Source: Azotimanducus chitobiosivorans
Lineage (GTDB): Bacteria > Pseudomonadota > Gammaproteobacteria > Pseudomonadales > Azotimanducaceae
NCBI GenBank assembly: GCA_965200235.1
Contig: OZ241339.1
Coordinates: 1,736,001-1,800,000, forward strand
Direction of reading: 5' to 3'
Length of the DNA stretch: 64,000 nt
Positions 8,079-16,122 of this stretch are shown here, in pieces. Both the position numbers and the translations under genes were made by a program. The notes under the pieces were generated by a model that worked only from the letters and a program-made list of their open reading frames with translations, was not told where the DNA came from and did not search any database. Numbering within the stretch: position 1 is the first letter of the stretch; each line of letters starts with the position of its first letter.

Positions 8079-9109
8079 GCGAAAGAGAGGCAGATCAGGA
8101 TGCGCTGGCGGCGCGCATCCTAGAAGCAGCGCAATCGAACGCCAAGTGCGTGCCAGTGGGCACGAACTCCAAGGGCCAGTTCGAGACATCCGACGACTGC
8201 TGGCGGCTGAGCACGCTTGCGTTCAACGAAGTGCTGTCCTACGAGCCCACCGAACTTGTGCTAACGGCGGGTGCTGGCGCAAGGCTCGGAGACCTGAACG
8301 CACGCTTGGCATCGCAAGGCCAGATGCTTGGCTTCGAAGCGTTCAACGGCGAGCACGCGACGCTTGGCGGCGCGGTTGCCTGCGGCATTGCCGGTCCCGC
8401 GCGCCCCTATCGAGGCGCGATCAGAGACTTTGTGCTTGGTTGTCAAGTGCTGAATGGTCGTGGAGAGCGCCTCAATTTTGGTGGGCAGGTGATCAAGAAC
8501 GTCGCTGGCTATGATGTCTCGCGCCTGTTTGCGGGGAGCTGGGGCACCCTGGGGGTCATGCTGCAGGTCAGTGTGCGCGTGCTGCCGCGTCCCGAGCGCG
8601 AAATTGGCGTCGCCTTGGAATGCGGCGTGGACGATGCCTTGAAGCGCATGGGCGAACTTGGCAGAAGTGCCTGTCCCTTGTCAGGCGCCGCCTTTGTGGA
8701 TGGCGTCCTGCACCTTCGGCTTGCTGGCTTTGCCTCAGCGATGGAAGCGGCGGCGAAACGGATCGGCGGCAGTGAAATCGGCGTTGAGAACGGCCCTTGG
8801 CAATCTCTCACCGACGCACGCCACGACTTCTTCGTAAGCGAGACGCCAATCTATCGGTTATCGCTACCGAGCGCGTTGCCGCATCTCGATATTCCAGGAC
8901 GCTGGCTGATCGACTGGGGCGGCGCGCTCAGGTGGCTCGCAACCGAAGTGCCCGTCAGCGAATGGCTGCCATCGGTGATCAAGACCGGTGGTCGTATGCT
9001 GGTCTGGCCTCCCACGAGAGCCAACTGGCTGCGTTCCGGCGATGCCGTCATTGATGGGTTGCAGGCGCGCATTCGCAAGGCATTCGACCCGAACGGGGTG
9101 TTCCTGTGA
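8075..9109 (+). CDS. glcE: Glycolate oxidase subunit GlcE
   Basis: A 344-residue protein with a single FAD-binding PCMH domain: the segment TAGAGARLGDLNARL, then a GGAVACGIAGPARPYRG loop and VIKNVAGYDVSRLF, all GlcE hallmarks. It is the second flavin subunit of the glycolate oxidase complex. It starts with GTG at 8075, overlapping the glcD stop by four bases, and its own stop overlaps the glcF start in the same way, so the three subunits are translationally coupled. Confidence 0.93.
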   Translation: MSEREADQDALAARILEAAQSNAKCVPVGTNSKGQFETSDDCWRLSTLAFNEVLSYEPTELVLTAGAGARLGDLNARLASQGQMLGFEAFNGEHATLGGAVACGIAGPARPYRGAIRDFVLGCQVLNGRGERLNFGGQVIKNVAGYDVSRLFAGSWGTLGVMLQVSVRVLPRPEREIGVALECGVDDALKRMGELGRSACPLSGAAFVDGVLHLRLAGFASAMEAAAKRIGGSEIGVENGPWQSLTDARHDFFVSETPIYRLSLPSALPHLDIPGRWLIDWGGALRWLATEVPVSEWLPSVIKTGGRMLVWPPTRANWLRSGDAVIDGLQARIRKAFDPNGVFL

Positions 9110-10317
9110 AGCTTGACTTGGCGGAAGGCTTTGTGCACGCCGAAGCTGGCGAACAGGCGGCGGACATCATTCGCAAATGCGTTCACTGCGGCATGTGCAA
9201 CGCCGCGTGTCCGACCTATCGACTGACCGGCAACGAGCTCGACGGGCCACGTGGACGCATCTATCTCATCAAATCCATGCTTGAGGAAGGCGGAGCGAAC
9301 CGCGATGTGACCCGGCACCTTGACCGCTGCCTCACCTGCCGAGCCTGCGAAACGGTGTGTCCATCGGGTGTCGAATATGGCGAACTCGTCGAGATTGCGC
9401 GGCCAAAACTACAGCGCCGGTCGCTCTATCAAACAATGCTGCGAACATCGCTGATGGCCCTTGCGAGTCGGCCGCGCGTGTTTCGGCGCGCCTTTCGTGC
9501 GGGCCTCGCGCTACGCGCGCTCGCACCCAAGCGGTTTCGCAGACTGCTCAGTGCACCGCCAGCATCAACATCTCCGAAATCTCCGCTGAGGTCGCCGACG
9601 AGGGCATCGTCGATGCGCATTATCTTGCTCGACGGCTGCGTGCAAGGCGCGGTCACGCCGCAGGTGAATGCCAGCCTCGCGAACTTGCTTGCAAGCGCTG
9701 GCTATTCGGTGATTCGCATCGCGCAGGAAACATGCTGCGGCGCACTGCCCTTGCATCTCGGCGCAGAACGTCGAGCGAAGCGCGTCATGCGCAGAAATCT
9801 TGCAGCGCTCGCCGCGAATCTTGACGGCGTTGAAGCGATCATCTCGACCGCAAGCGGCTGCGGCGTCACCTTGAAGGAGTATGGTCGATTGCTCGGCACG
9901 GAGGATGCCAAGCGCGTCTCTCGGCTCATTGTCGATGCCTCGGAATTTCTGGCGAACCCGAACATCGGCATCAAATTGCGCGCCGCCCTGCCCTTGCAAA
10001 GCATCGCGTGGCAGGCCCCGTGTACGCTTGCCTCCGGCATGAAGCTCGGCGGCGAGATAGAAACCTTGCTCAAGTCCGTAGGATATACCCTCGTGCCTGT
10101 CGCTGATGCCAATCAGTGCTGCGGCTCAGCGGGCACCTATTCGATCTTTGAACCAGACATGGCGAATGCCTTAAGAGAGAAAAAATTGCAGAATTTACAA
10201 GCCGATGATCCTGATGCTATCGCCACGGCGAACATAGGGTGCCAGATGCACCTTGGGCAGGCGTCGTCCGTGCCGGTCTATCACTGGCTAGAGCTGGTGC
10301 AGCTTCAAGATGACTGA
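9106..10317 (+). CDS. glcF: Glycolate oxidase iron-sulfur subunit GlcF
   Basis: A 403-residue protein with two [4Fe-4S] ferredoxin motifs, C25-C28-C31-C35 and C75-C78-C81-C85, followed by two CCG domains (CCGALPLH and CCGSAGTYS) that ligate further cofactors. It carries electrons from the GlcD/GlcE flavins to the membrane. Start is GTG at 9106 within the glcE stop. The following gene starts 8 bp before its stop, suggesting a single transcript that continues into the DUF255 gene. Confidence 0.93.
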   Translation: MKLDLAEGFVHAEAGEQAADIIRKCVHCGMCNAACPTYRLTGNELDGPRGRIYLIKSMLEEGGANRDVTRHLDRCLTCRACETVCPSGVEYGELVEIARPKLQRRSLYQTMLRTSLMALASRPRVFRRAFRAGLALRALAPKRFRRLLSAPPASTSPKSPLRSPTRASSMRIILLDGCVQGAVTPQVNASLANLLASAGYSVIRIAQETCCGALPLHLGAERRAKRVMRRNLAALAANLDGVEAIISTASGCGVTLKEYGRLLGTEDAKRVSRLIVDASEFLANPNIGIKLRAALPLQSIAWQAPCTLASGMKLGGEIETLLKSVGYTLVPVADANQCCGSAGTYSIFEPDMANALREKKLQNLQADDPDAIATANIGCQMHLGQASSVPVYHWLELVQLQDD

Positions 10318-12394
10318 ATTAGCAGGCAATCGCCTCACCCAAGAGACGAGCCCGTATCTGCTGCAGCACGCGGACAACCCGGTGCACTGGCAGCCTTGGG
10401 ACGATGCGGCGTTGGCGCTTGCCGAGCAATCCGGCAAGCCCATCTTGCTGTCAGTCGGCTATTCCTCGTGCCATTGGTGCCACGTCATGGCGCACGAGTC
10501 GTTCGAGGATGATGCAACTGCCGAGGTGATGAATGAGCACTTTGTCTGCATCAAAGTGGATCGCGAAGAACGGCCAGACCTCGACAAGGTCTACCAACTC
10601 GCGCACTACCTGCTTACGAGAAGTTCAGGCGGCTGGCCGCTGACGATTTTTCTCGATCCCGAGACGCGCGTTCCGTTCTTCAGCGGCACCTACTTCCCAA
10701 AGCGCGCCATGTATCAGCGACCGAGTTTCGTTGACCTCCTGCTGCGCATCTCTCAAGCCTTTGCGCAGCAGGGCAGCGAAATCGGCGAGCAGGGCGAACG
10801 CTTGGTCGAGCTTCTTCAAAGCACAGCGGCGCGCGAGAGTGAAGATCAAGCCGCGACTTCGGACGAGATTACCGACTTGCGCATCTTCTCAAAAGCGTTC
10901 AAGGAGTTGCGTCAGTCCTATGACGAGCAGCACGGCGGCTTTGGCAGCGCGCCCAAGTTCCCGATGCCGACGAGCCTCGATCTTCTGCTGCGCTACTCGG
11001 ACGTGGCCGATCCGCGCGAAGGCACGCGCCAAATGGCCCTGGACATGGCGCTCACGACGCTCACCAAGATCTGTCGGGGCGGCATCCGCGACCACTTGGG
11101 CGGTGGATTCTGCCGCTACTCGGTGGATCAGGAATGGATGATCCCGCACTTCGAGAAGATGCTCTATGACAATGGCGCGCTCTTGTCAGTCCTGTCTGAT
11201 GCCTGTGCGATTGATCCGGACAGCCTGTACCGAGAGTCCATTGAGGAAGCCGCCGATTGGATGATCCGCGAAATGCAGTCGCAGGACGGCGCCTTCTTCT
11301 CGTCGATTGACGCTGACTCGGAAGGCGAGGAAGGCCGCTTTTATCTATGGCGGCGAAATACCGTGCGAAAGCTTTTAAGCGAGGAAGAGTTCCTCGTGTT
11401 CGCAACGCTCTACGGCATCGACAAGCAACCGAATTTCGAGGGCCGCGCGTGGAATCCGCATCGTTACGATTCGTGGCGATCAGTTGTATTTCGCTTGGAT
11501 ATGGAACCGGGCAAGGCAGCCGAACTGCTCGCATCGGCAAAGCAAAAGCTTTTTTGCGCGCGCGAACTGCGGGTTCGACCTGCGCGCGACGACAAGGTGC
11601 TCGCCTCATGGAACGGCCTTGCGATCAAAGGACTGGTATGCGCTGGCGCGGCCTTGGATATGCCTGAGTACATGGACGCTGCGGAACAGGCTGTTGATTT
11701 CGTTCGATCGCGGATGATCGACCAAGAAACCGGCCGATTGTATGCCACACACGCCGCTGACCGCTCAAGATTCCTCGGATATCTTGACGACTACGCGAAT
11801 CTCATCGAGGCGCTGTTGCATCTTCTGCAGCACAGATGGCGGGACGACCTACTTGTGTTCGTTCAGGATTTGGCGGAGCGCGTGCTTGCCGAATTCGAAG
11901 ATACGGACGAAGGTGGCTTCTATTTCACCTCGACCGAGCACGAAGCCTTAATTCACACACCGAAGCCCGCGATCGATGAGGCGGTGCCCGCTGGCAACGG
12001 CGTCTTGTGTTCGGCGCTCTTGAAGCTTTCGGAACTGGTCCATGCGCCCGAGTATCGAGAAGCGGCGGAGCGCATATTGCGCTGGGCGACACCAGATATG
12101 GAGCGCATGCCGTCGGCGCACGCATCGCTGCTCGGGGCGCTGCATCTTTTTGGGTCAGGTCTTGAGACCTGTGTGATTCGCGGCGAGGCGGGTGACACCG
12201 CAGAATGGCAGGCGGTGTGCCGTCAAGGCTACGCACCGAGGCGACAGTGCTTTTCAATACCTTGGGAATGTGCTGGCCCCGACTGGCTGCCACACGACGC
12301 ATCAGGTGCGCCGCTTGCGTACTTGTGCGAGAACTTCAGTTGTTCGGTGCCGATTCGAGACATGAACACGCTGAGGTCGGCACTCAAGGGATAG
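10310..12394 (+). CDS. Thioredoxin domain-containing protein, DUF255/YyaL family
   Basis: A 694-residue protein with an N-terminal thioredoxin-like domain, active site CHWC within SSCHWCHVMAHESF (about residues 57-70), and a long C-terminal (alpha/alpha)6-barrel region resembling N-acylglucosamine epimerase/glycosidase folds. It opens with the conserved NRLTQETSPYLLQHADNPVHW. This is the SPATA20/YyaL family (Thioredox_DsbH plus DUF255). Its biochemical role is not established. It overlaps glcF by 8 bp, so is likely co-transcribed, but the family is not specific to glycolate loci. Confidence 0.9.
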   Translation: MTELAGNRLTQETSPYLLQHADNPVHWQPWDDAALALAEQSGKPILLSVGYSSCHWCHVMAHESFEDDATAEVMNEHFVCIKVDREERPDLDKVYQLAHYLLTRSSGGWPLTIFLDPETRVPFFSGTYFPKRAMYQRPSFVDLLLRISQAFAQQGSEIGEQGERLVELLQSTAARESEDQAATSDEITDLRIFSKAFKELRQSYDEQHGGFGSAPKFPMPTSLDLLLRYSDVADPREGTRQMALDMALTTLTKICRGGIRDHLGGGFCRYSVDQEWMIPHFEKMLYDNGALLSVLSDACAIDPDSLYRESIEEAADWMIREMQSQDGAFFSSIDADSEGEEGRFYLWRRNTVRKLLSEEEFLVFATLYGIDKQPNFEGRAWNPHRYDSWRSVVFRLDMEPGKAAELLASAKQKLFCARELRVRPARDDKVLASWNGLAIKGLVCAGAALDMPEYMDAAEQAVDFVRSRMIDQETGRLYATHAADRSRFLGYLDDYANLIEALLHLLQHRWRDDLLVFVQDLAERVLAEFEDTDEGGFYFTSTEHEALIHTPKPAIDEAVPAGNGVLCSALLKLSELVHAPEYREAAERILRWATPDMERMPSAHASLLGALHLFGSGLETCVIRGEAGDTAEWQAVCRQGYAPRRQCFSIPWECAGPDWLPHDASGAPLAYLCENFSCSVPIRDMNTLRSALKG

Positions 12395-12397
12395 TGA

Positions 12398-13216
12398 ATG
12401 ATGGCGAAAGTACGAAATCTGTTGCTGTGTTCGCTGCTGGCGCTGACCGTATCAGCTTGTGCAACGAGTCCGACCGGCCGCTCGCAATTCATTCTGGTAT
12501 CGCCGGAAAGCGCGATTGCGCAGTCGAGAGTTGCTTACGAGAACCAAGTACAGGCGTTCAGGCGCGACGGCGCGCTACTCCATGATCCCGCGCTCTCCCG
12601 TCGCATCGAGCGAATCACCGGCAGACTCGTAACCGAGTCGGTGCGCTTGTATCCGCACACCGCCAGATGGAAATGGAGCGTCGCATTGATCGATGACCCC
12701 GAAACGATCAATGCCTGGTGCATGGCTGGCGGGCGTATGGCCATCTACAGCGGCATTGTCTTCAAGCTCGATCTCAGCGATGACGAGATCGCACACATCA
12801 TGGGACACGAGATTGCGCACGCGCTTGCTAATCACGCTGCCGAGCGTATGTCGATGGCGATGGCCCAAAGGCTCGCTGTGCTCGCGATTCAGCTAGGCAC
12901 CGAAAGCCGACAAGCCGGCGAAGTGGCGGACAGCGTCGCAAATGTGGCGCTGACCTTGCCGAATAGTCGAACTGCCGAGCTTGAAGCAGACGAGATCGGC
13001 ATGATGCTCGCCGTGCGCGCAGGCTACGAGCCGCTTGCGGCGGTCAGTCTGTGGCGGAAGATGTCGTCGCAAGGCGGCGCACGGCCGCCAGAGTTTTTGA
13101 GCACACATCCGAGTCCTGGCAATCGCGCGACGCGCCTCGCGGCCTTGGCGAGGGAGGTTCGGGGACTCGCGCCGGCGCGCGCACCGGAAGTGTTTCCGGT
13201 GCGGATGTATCCGTGA
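12398..13216 (+). CDS. M48 family metalloprotease, lipoprotein
   Basis: A 272-residue protein with a lipoprotein signal (LLCSLLALTVSAC, lipid Cys at 21) and the zinc motif HEIAH at residues 137-141; a likely third ligand is the Glu in ELEADEIG. This layout matches periplasmic LoiP/Oma1-like peptidases that clip misfolded envelope proteins. It starts 3 bp after the DUF255 gene and is probably the last gene of that transcript. The ATG at 12398 is used; a second ATG follows immediately. Confidence 0.9.
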   Translation: MMAKVRNLLLCSLLALTVSACATSPTGRSQFILVSPESAIAQSRVAYENQVQAFRRDGALLHDPALSRRIERITGRLVTESVRLYPHTARWKWSVALIDDPETINAWCMAGGRMAIYSGIVFKLDLSDDEIAHIMGHEIAHALANHAAERMSMAMAQRLAVLAIQLGTESRQAGEVADSVANVALTLPNSRTAELEADEIGMMLAVRAGYEPLAAVSLWRKMSSQGGARPPEFLSTHPSPGNRATRLAALAREVRGLAPARAPEVFPVRMYP

Positions 13217-13325
13217 TGTTGCTTGGTGCGCTTCGATACCTATCTTGATGCTGGCATCCTGCCATTAGATTCTTGCTCCGGAGTTGCCCCGGGGCGCACG
13301 ACACCGCGGCAGGCGCGAAGGTGCA

Positions 13326-13415
13326 CGCTCGCGTAGCGAGCGCCCGTAGGGTGTGGCGCAGGATGCGCCACATGAAGCAGTGCTTCGCGTCCTGCAAAGC
13401 TTTGCTTTGCAGGAC
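13326..13415. repeat. Array of four inverted repeats between convergent genes
   Basis: Within 90 bp there are, in order: CGCTCGC-GTA-GCGAGCG (13326-13342), a 9-bp stem TGTGGCGCA-GGA-TGCGCCACA (13352-13372), the interrupted palindrome GAAGCA-G-TGCTTC (13374-13386) and a 12-bp stem with loop TTT (13389-13415). Three of them have 3-nt loops. The last sits just after the TonB receptor stop and could stop its transcription, although no T tract follows. The arrangement resembles REP-type palindromes rather than a single terminator. Confidence 0.7.
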
Positions 13416-13421
13416 CGTCCC

Positions 13422-16112
13422 TCACCCCCCAAACCAATAGACTATTCTGGCGCCGGCTACTCGGGGGCGGGTGAAGAAGCGGGTGTTATCGAATTGGGTG
13501 AGGATGAGGGCGGCTTCATGGACTTCGTCAGTGAGGTTGCTAACGAAGCCTTCGATGCGCAGTTTGCCGCCTTCGTGCGCGTAGGAAATGCCGGCATCGT
13601 ATGTCCAGAAGGCTTTGACTTCATCATTGAGGCGCAGCCTTGGGTTGTCCGGGTTCAGGAAATCGACACTATTGAAGATAGTGCGGTACTGGTCGTCGCG
13701 CCAGCCGAAGGACAACACCCATGAAAGCGTACCGCTCGGCACGGCGAACGCCTGTGACAATGCGCCGTTGAACTGAAGCTGCGGCGTGTGCGGCAGGCGA
13801 TGGCCGTCGATTGGTCGGAATACGGCCTCGTCGGGCGCGACATCTGCCTGAAAGCGAAAATCCTGAATGGGCAGTGAGTTTTCGATCTGGGCTTCGAGCC
13901 AGAGCGCGGTCCAATCGAAATTGAAGCCAAAGGGAAACATGAAGCCACCCTCAAGCTGTATGCCATAGATTTCTGAATCGGCGGCGTTGTAGCTAAACGA
14001 CACGACTAGCGAGCCTGAGCCTGTATCGGCGGGGTCGACGAGGTTAACGCCGCCTTGCGAAAAATCGAGAGCTTGCTCGACTGACAAGATCGATGTGAAC
14101 ACTTGATCGGTGTAGTCATAGTAGAAACCTGAAGCATTGAATCTGGTCGGGACACTGCCCAGATCAAACTCGCTTTTGAAGCCGAACTCGTAGACCACCA
14201 CCTGCTCTTCGTCATAGGTGGGCGCGATCGGCAGGCCGGTTTCTTCGGTAAAGGTGTCGTTGAAGCCGCCTGACTTATGCCCCGTCGAGATCATGGCGTA
14301 GATGAGCGTGTCGGGATTCAGATCGTGCTCAACACGCGCTCGCCAATCGAGAAAGTCATTCGACATTTCGCCGAACTGAGGCGTGATGGAGCTATTCGGA
14401 TTGATGATTTGCACGAAGCTGTGCAGGCCGTCCTGCGGGCACCTGAAGTCATCCTGATTGCGGGTATCGACGCAGGCAACCTTTTGATCTTGCGGCACCC
14501 CGCCCTGATACGTGCCCTTCGCGAAAATAGCCTCAACATTGTCGCGGGCGCCGAATTGCCTGATGCCATCAAAATAAAAGGCGAGATACTCCTCGTCCGA
14601 TACCATGCCGTCACCATCCGCGTCGGGCTGGTATATGGTGCGGTCACGTTCCGCGAACTCAAAACCTTCAGTGCCGATGCGCACACCGCCACAGCAATCG
14701 AAGTCTCGTCCACCGAGTGCGAAGGCGTAGCGAGCATTAACGCCGACGCGCGATTTTTCTTCGTCCGAGTAGCGCAAGCCAAAGGTCAGGCGCGTGCGCT
14801 CGCTCCAATCCCAAGTGAAGTCGCCGTAGATGGACGCTGACGAGGAGTCCGTATCGGGCTGATTGAACTCAGCGCCTTGGAAAAACAGCCCGCGGTCACC
14901 GACCGAACCGAGAAAGGTGTACTGGTCTTCCTCGAAAAAGAACAGGCCAGCGGTCCAGGACGAGCGCGGGCCATCGCCGATTAACCGCAATTCATGAATG
15001 TCCGACACGCTGTCGGTGACGAACTCAAAGCGCGACCAATCATCGAACACCTCGTCGACCGGCTGCAGCGAATCGGCAACGCCACGCCAGTCCGGCGTCA
15101 GCGGCGCCGCAGCGTCATAGTTGTAGAGCAGATCGCGGCGGCTGGCCGTGTACTCAAGTGTGGCGAAATCGAAGTCATAGGCAATTTCGAGCTTCGCGCC
15201 CCAGTGCGTCGTGTCAAGCCTCGGGGTAAAGGCGCGCGCGTACACATCGCGCGGATCGTTGATATCGTTTGGATGCACGCCATTGCCGAGCGGATTGGCG
15301 TAGTTGGAGCCAGTCCAGCCGGTGCCGCCCTCTTTGATCAAGTCGCCAGCAAGAAGAATGCGCAGCCGGTCGGTCGGCTCATAGAACAACTGCGCCCGAT
15401 AGCCTTGATTGTCGGCGGCTTCCGATTGCTCGATGCCAACCGGACCGACATCGTTGTAGTAGGCATCATGCGCTAGCGAGTAGCCAGCGAGACGCACGGC
15501 GACGTTCTCACCAAGGGGAATGTTGATCATGCCTTGATACATCTGCTGATCGTAATCCCCAAATTCGGCCTCAACGGCGGCGTCGAGAATGCCCAAGGCC
15601 GGGCGCCAAGGAATGATGTTGACCGAACCCGCCGTGGCGTTTCTACCGCGCAGCGTGCCTTGCGGCCCGACATTGACCTCGACGCGCGCAATGTCGAAGA
15701 ACACCGAGCCGATGCCGCTTGTTCTCGGAATGTAGACGCCGTCGAAGTGCGTAGCAGCCGCCGGGTCGCCGAGCTCGGTGTTGTTCGATGAACCCACGCC
15801 ACGAATCCACACCTCGATGTTGCCGCCCTTGTTGCCGATCTCAAGTCCGGGCGCAAGTTCGCTCAAGTCGGTGATGTTCTGCGCACCAAGAAGCGCGAGT
15901 TCTTCACCCTCGAAGCTGTAGGCGGTGACACCGAGGTCCTGAAGGTTTTGCTCGCGTCGCTCAACGGTGACGATGATCTCTTCGATTTCTCCTGTGAGGC
16001 GCGTATCGGTTGCATTCTCATCAGATGCTTGGCCGGATTCTTGCGCGACGCCAGCCGCTGGCGCGGCGATGAGGATGACGGGCAGGATGCTTTTGACTAG
16101 CTGCTTGTGCAT
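13422..16112 (-). CDS. TonB-dependent receptor
   Basis: An outer-membrane receptor of about 896 residues with a signal peptide (KSILPVILIAAPAAGVAQ), a TonB-box-like EIIVTVERR stretch, a plug domain (about residues 40-170) and a C-terminal beta barrel with many aromatic-rich strands. The ATG at 16112 is selected because AAGGAG lies 6 nt upstream; ATGs further 5' would place that site inside the gene. A canonical EF-hand loop (DADGDGMVSDEE) sits near residue 495, and Cys pairs occur nearby, probably in extracellular loops. It lies 10 bp after the GH16 gene and is probably co-transcribed with it, suggesting uptake of beta-glucan oligosaccharides. Substrate is inferred from context only. Confidence 0.9.
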   Translation of the reverse strand: MHKQLVKSILPVILIAAPAAGVAQESGQASDENATDTRLTGEIEEIIVTVERREQNLQDLGVTAYSFEGEELALLGAQNITDLSELAPGLEIGNKGGNIEVWIRGVGSSNNTELGDPAAATHFDGVYIPRTSGIGSVFFDIARVEVNVGPQGTLRGRNATAGSVNIIPWRPALGILDAAVEAEFGDYDQQMYQGMINIPLGENVAVRLAGYSLAHDAYYNDVGPVGIEQSEAADNQGYRAQLFYEPTDRLRILLAGDLIKEGGTGWTGSNYANPLGNGVHPNDINDPRDVYARAFTPRLDTTHWGAKLEIAYDFDFATLEYTASRRDLLYNYDAAAPLTPDWRGVADSLQPVDEVFDDWSRFEFVTDSVSDIHELRLIGDGPRSSWTAGLFFFEEDQYTFLGSVGDRGLFFQGAEFNQPDTDSSSASIYGDFTWDWSERTRLTFGLRYSDEEKSRVGVNARYAFALGGRDFDCCGGVRIGTEGFEFAERDRTIYQPDADGDGMVSDEEYLAFYFDGIRQFGARDNVEAIFAKGTYQGGVPQDQKVACVDTRNQDDFRCPQDGLHSFVQIINPNSSITPQFGEMSNDFLDWRARVEHDLNPDTLIYAMISTGHKSGGFNDTFTEETGLPIAPTYDEEQVVVYEFGFKSEFDLGSVPTRFNASGFYYDYTDQVFTSILSVEQALDFSQGGVNLVDPADTGSGSLVVSFSYNAADSEIYGIQLEGGFMFPFGFNFDWTALWLEAQIENSLPIQDFRFQADVAPDEAVFRPIDGHRLPHTPQLQFNGALSQAFAVPSGTLSWVLSFGWRDDQYRTIFNSVDFLNPDNPRLRLNDEVKAFWTYDAGISYAHEGGKLRIEGFVSNLTDEVHEAALILTQFDNTRFFTRPRVAGARIVYWFGG

Positions 16113-16122
16113 GATCATCTCC

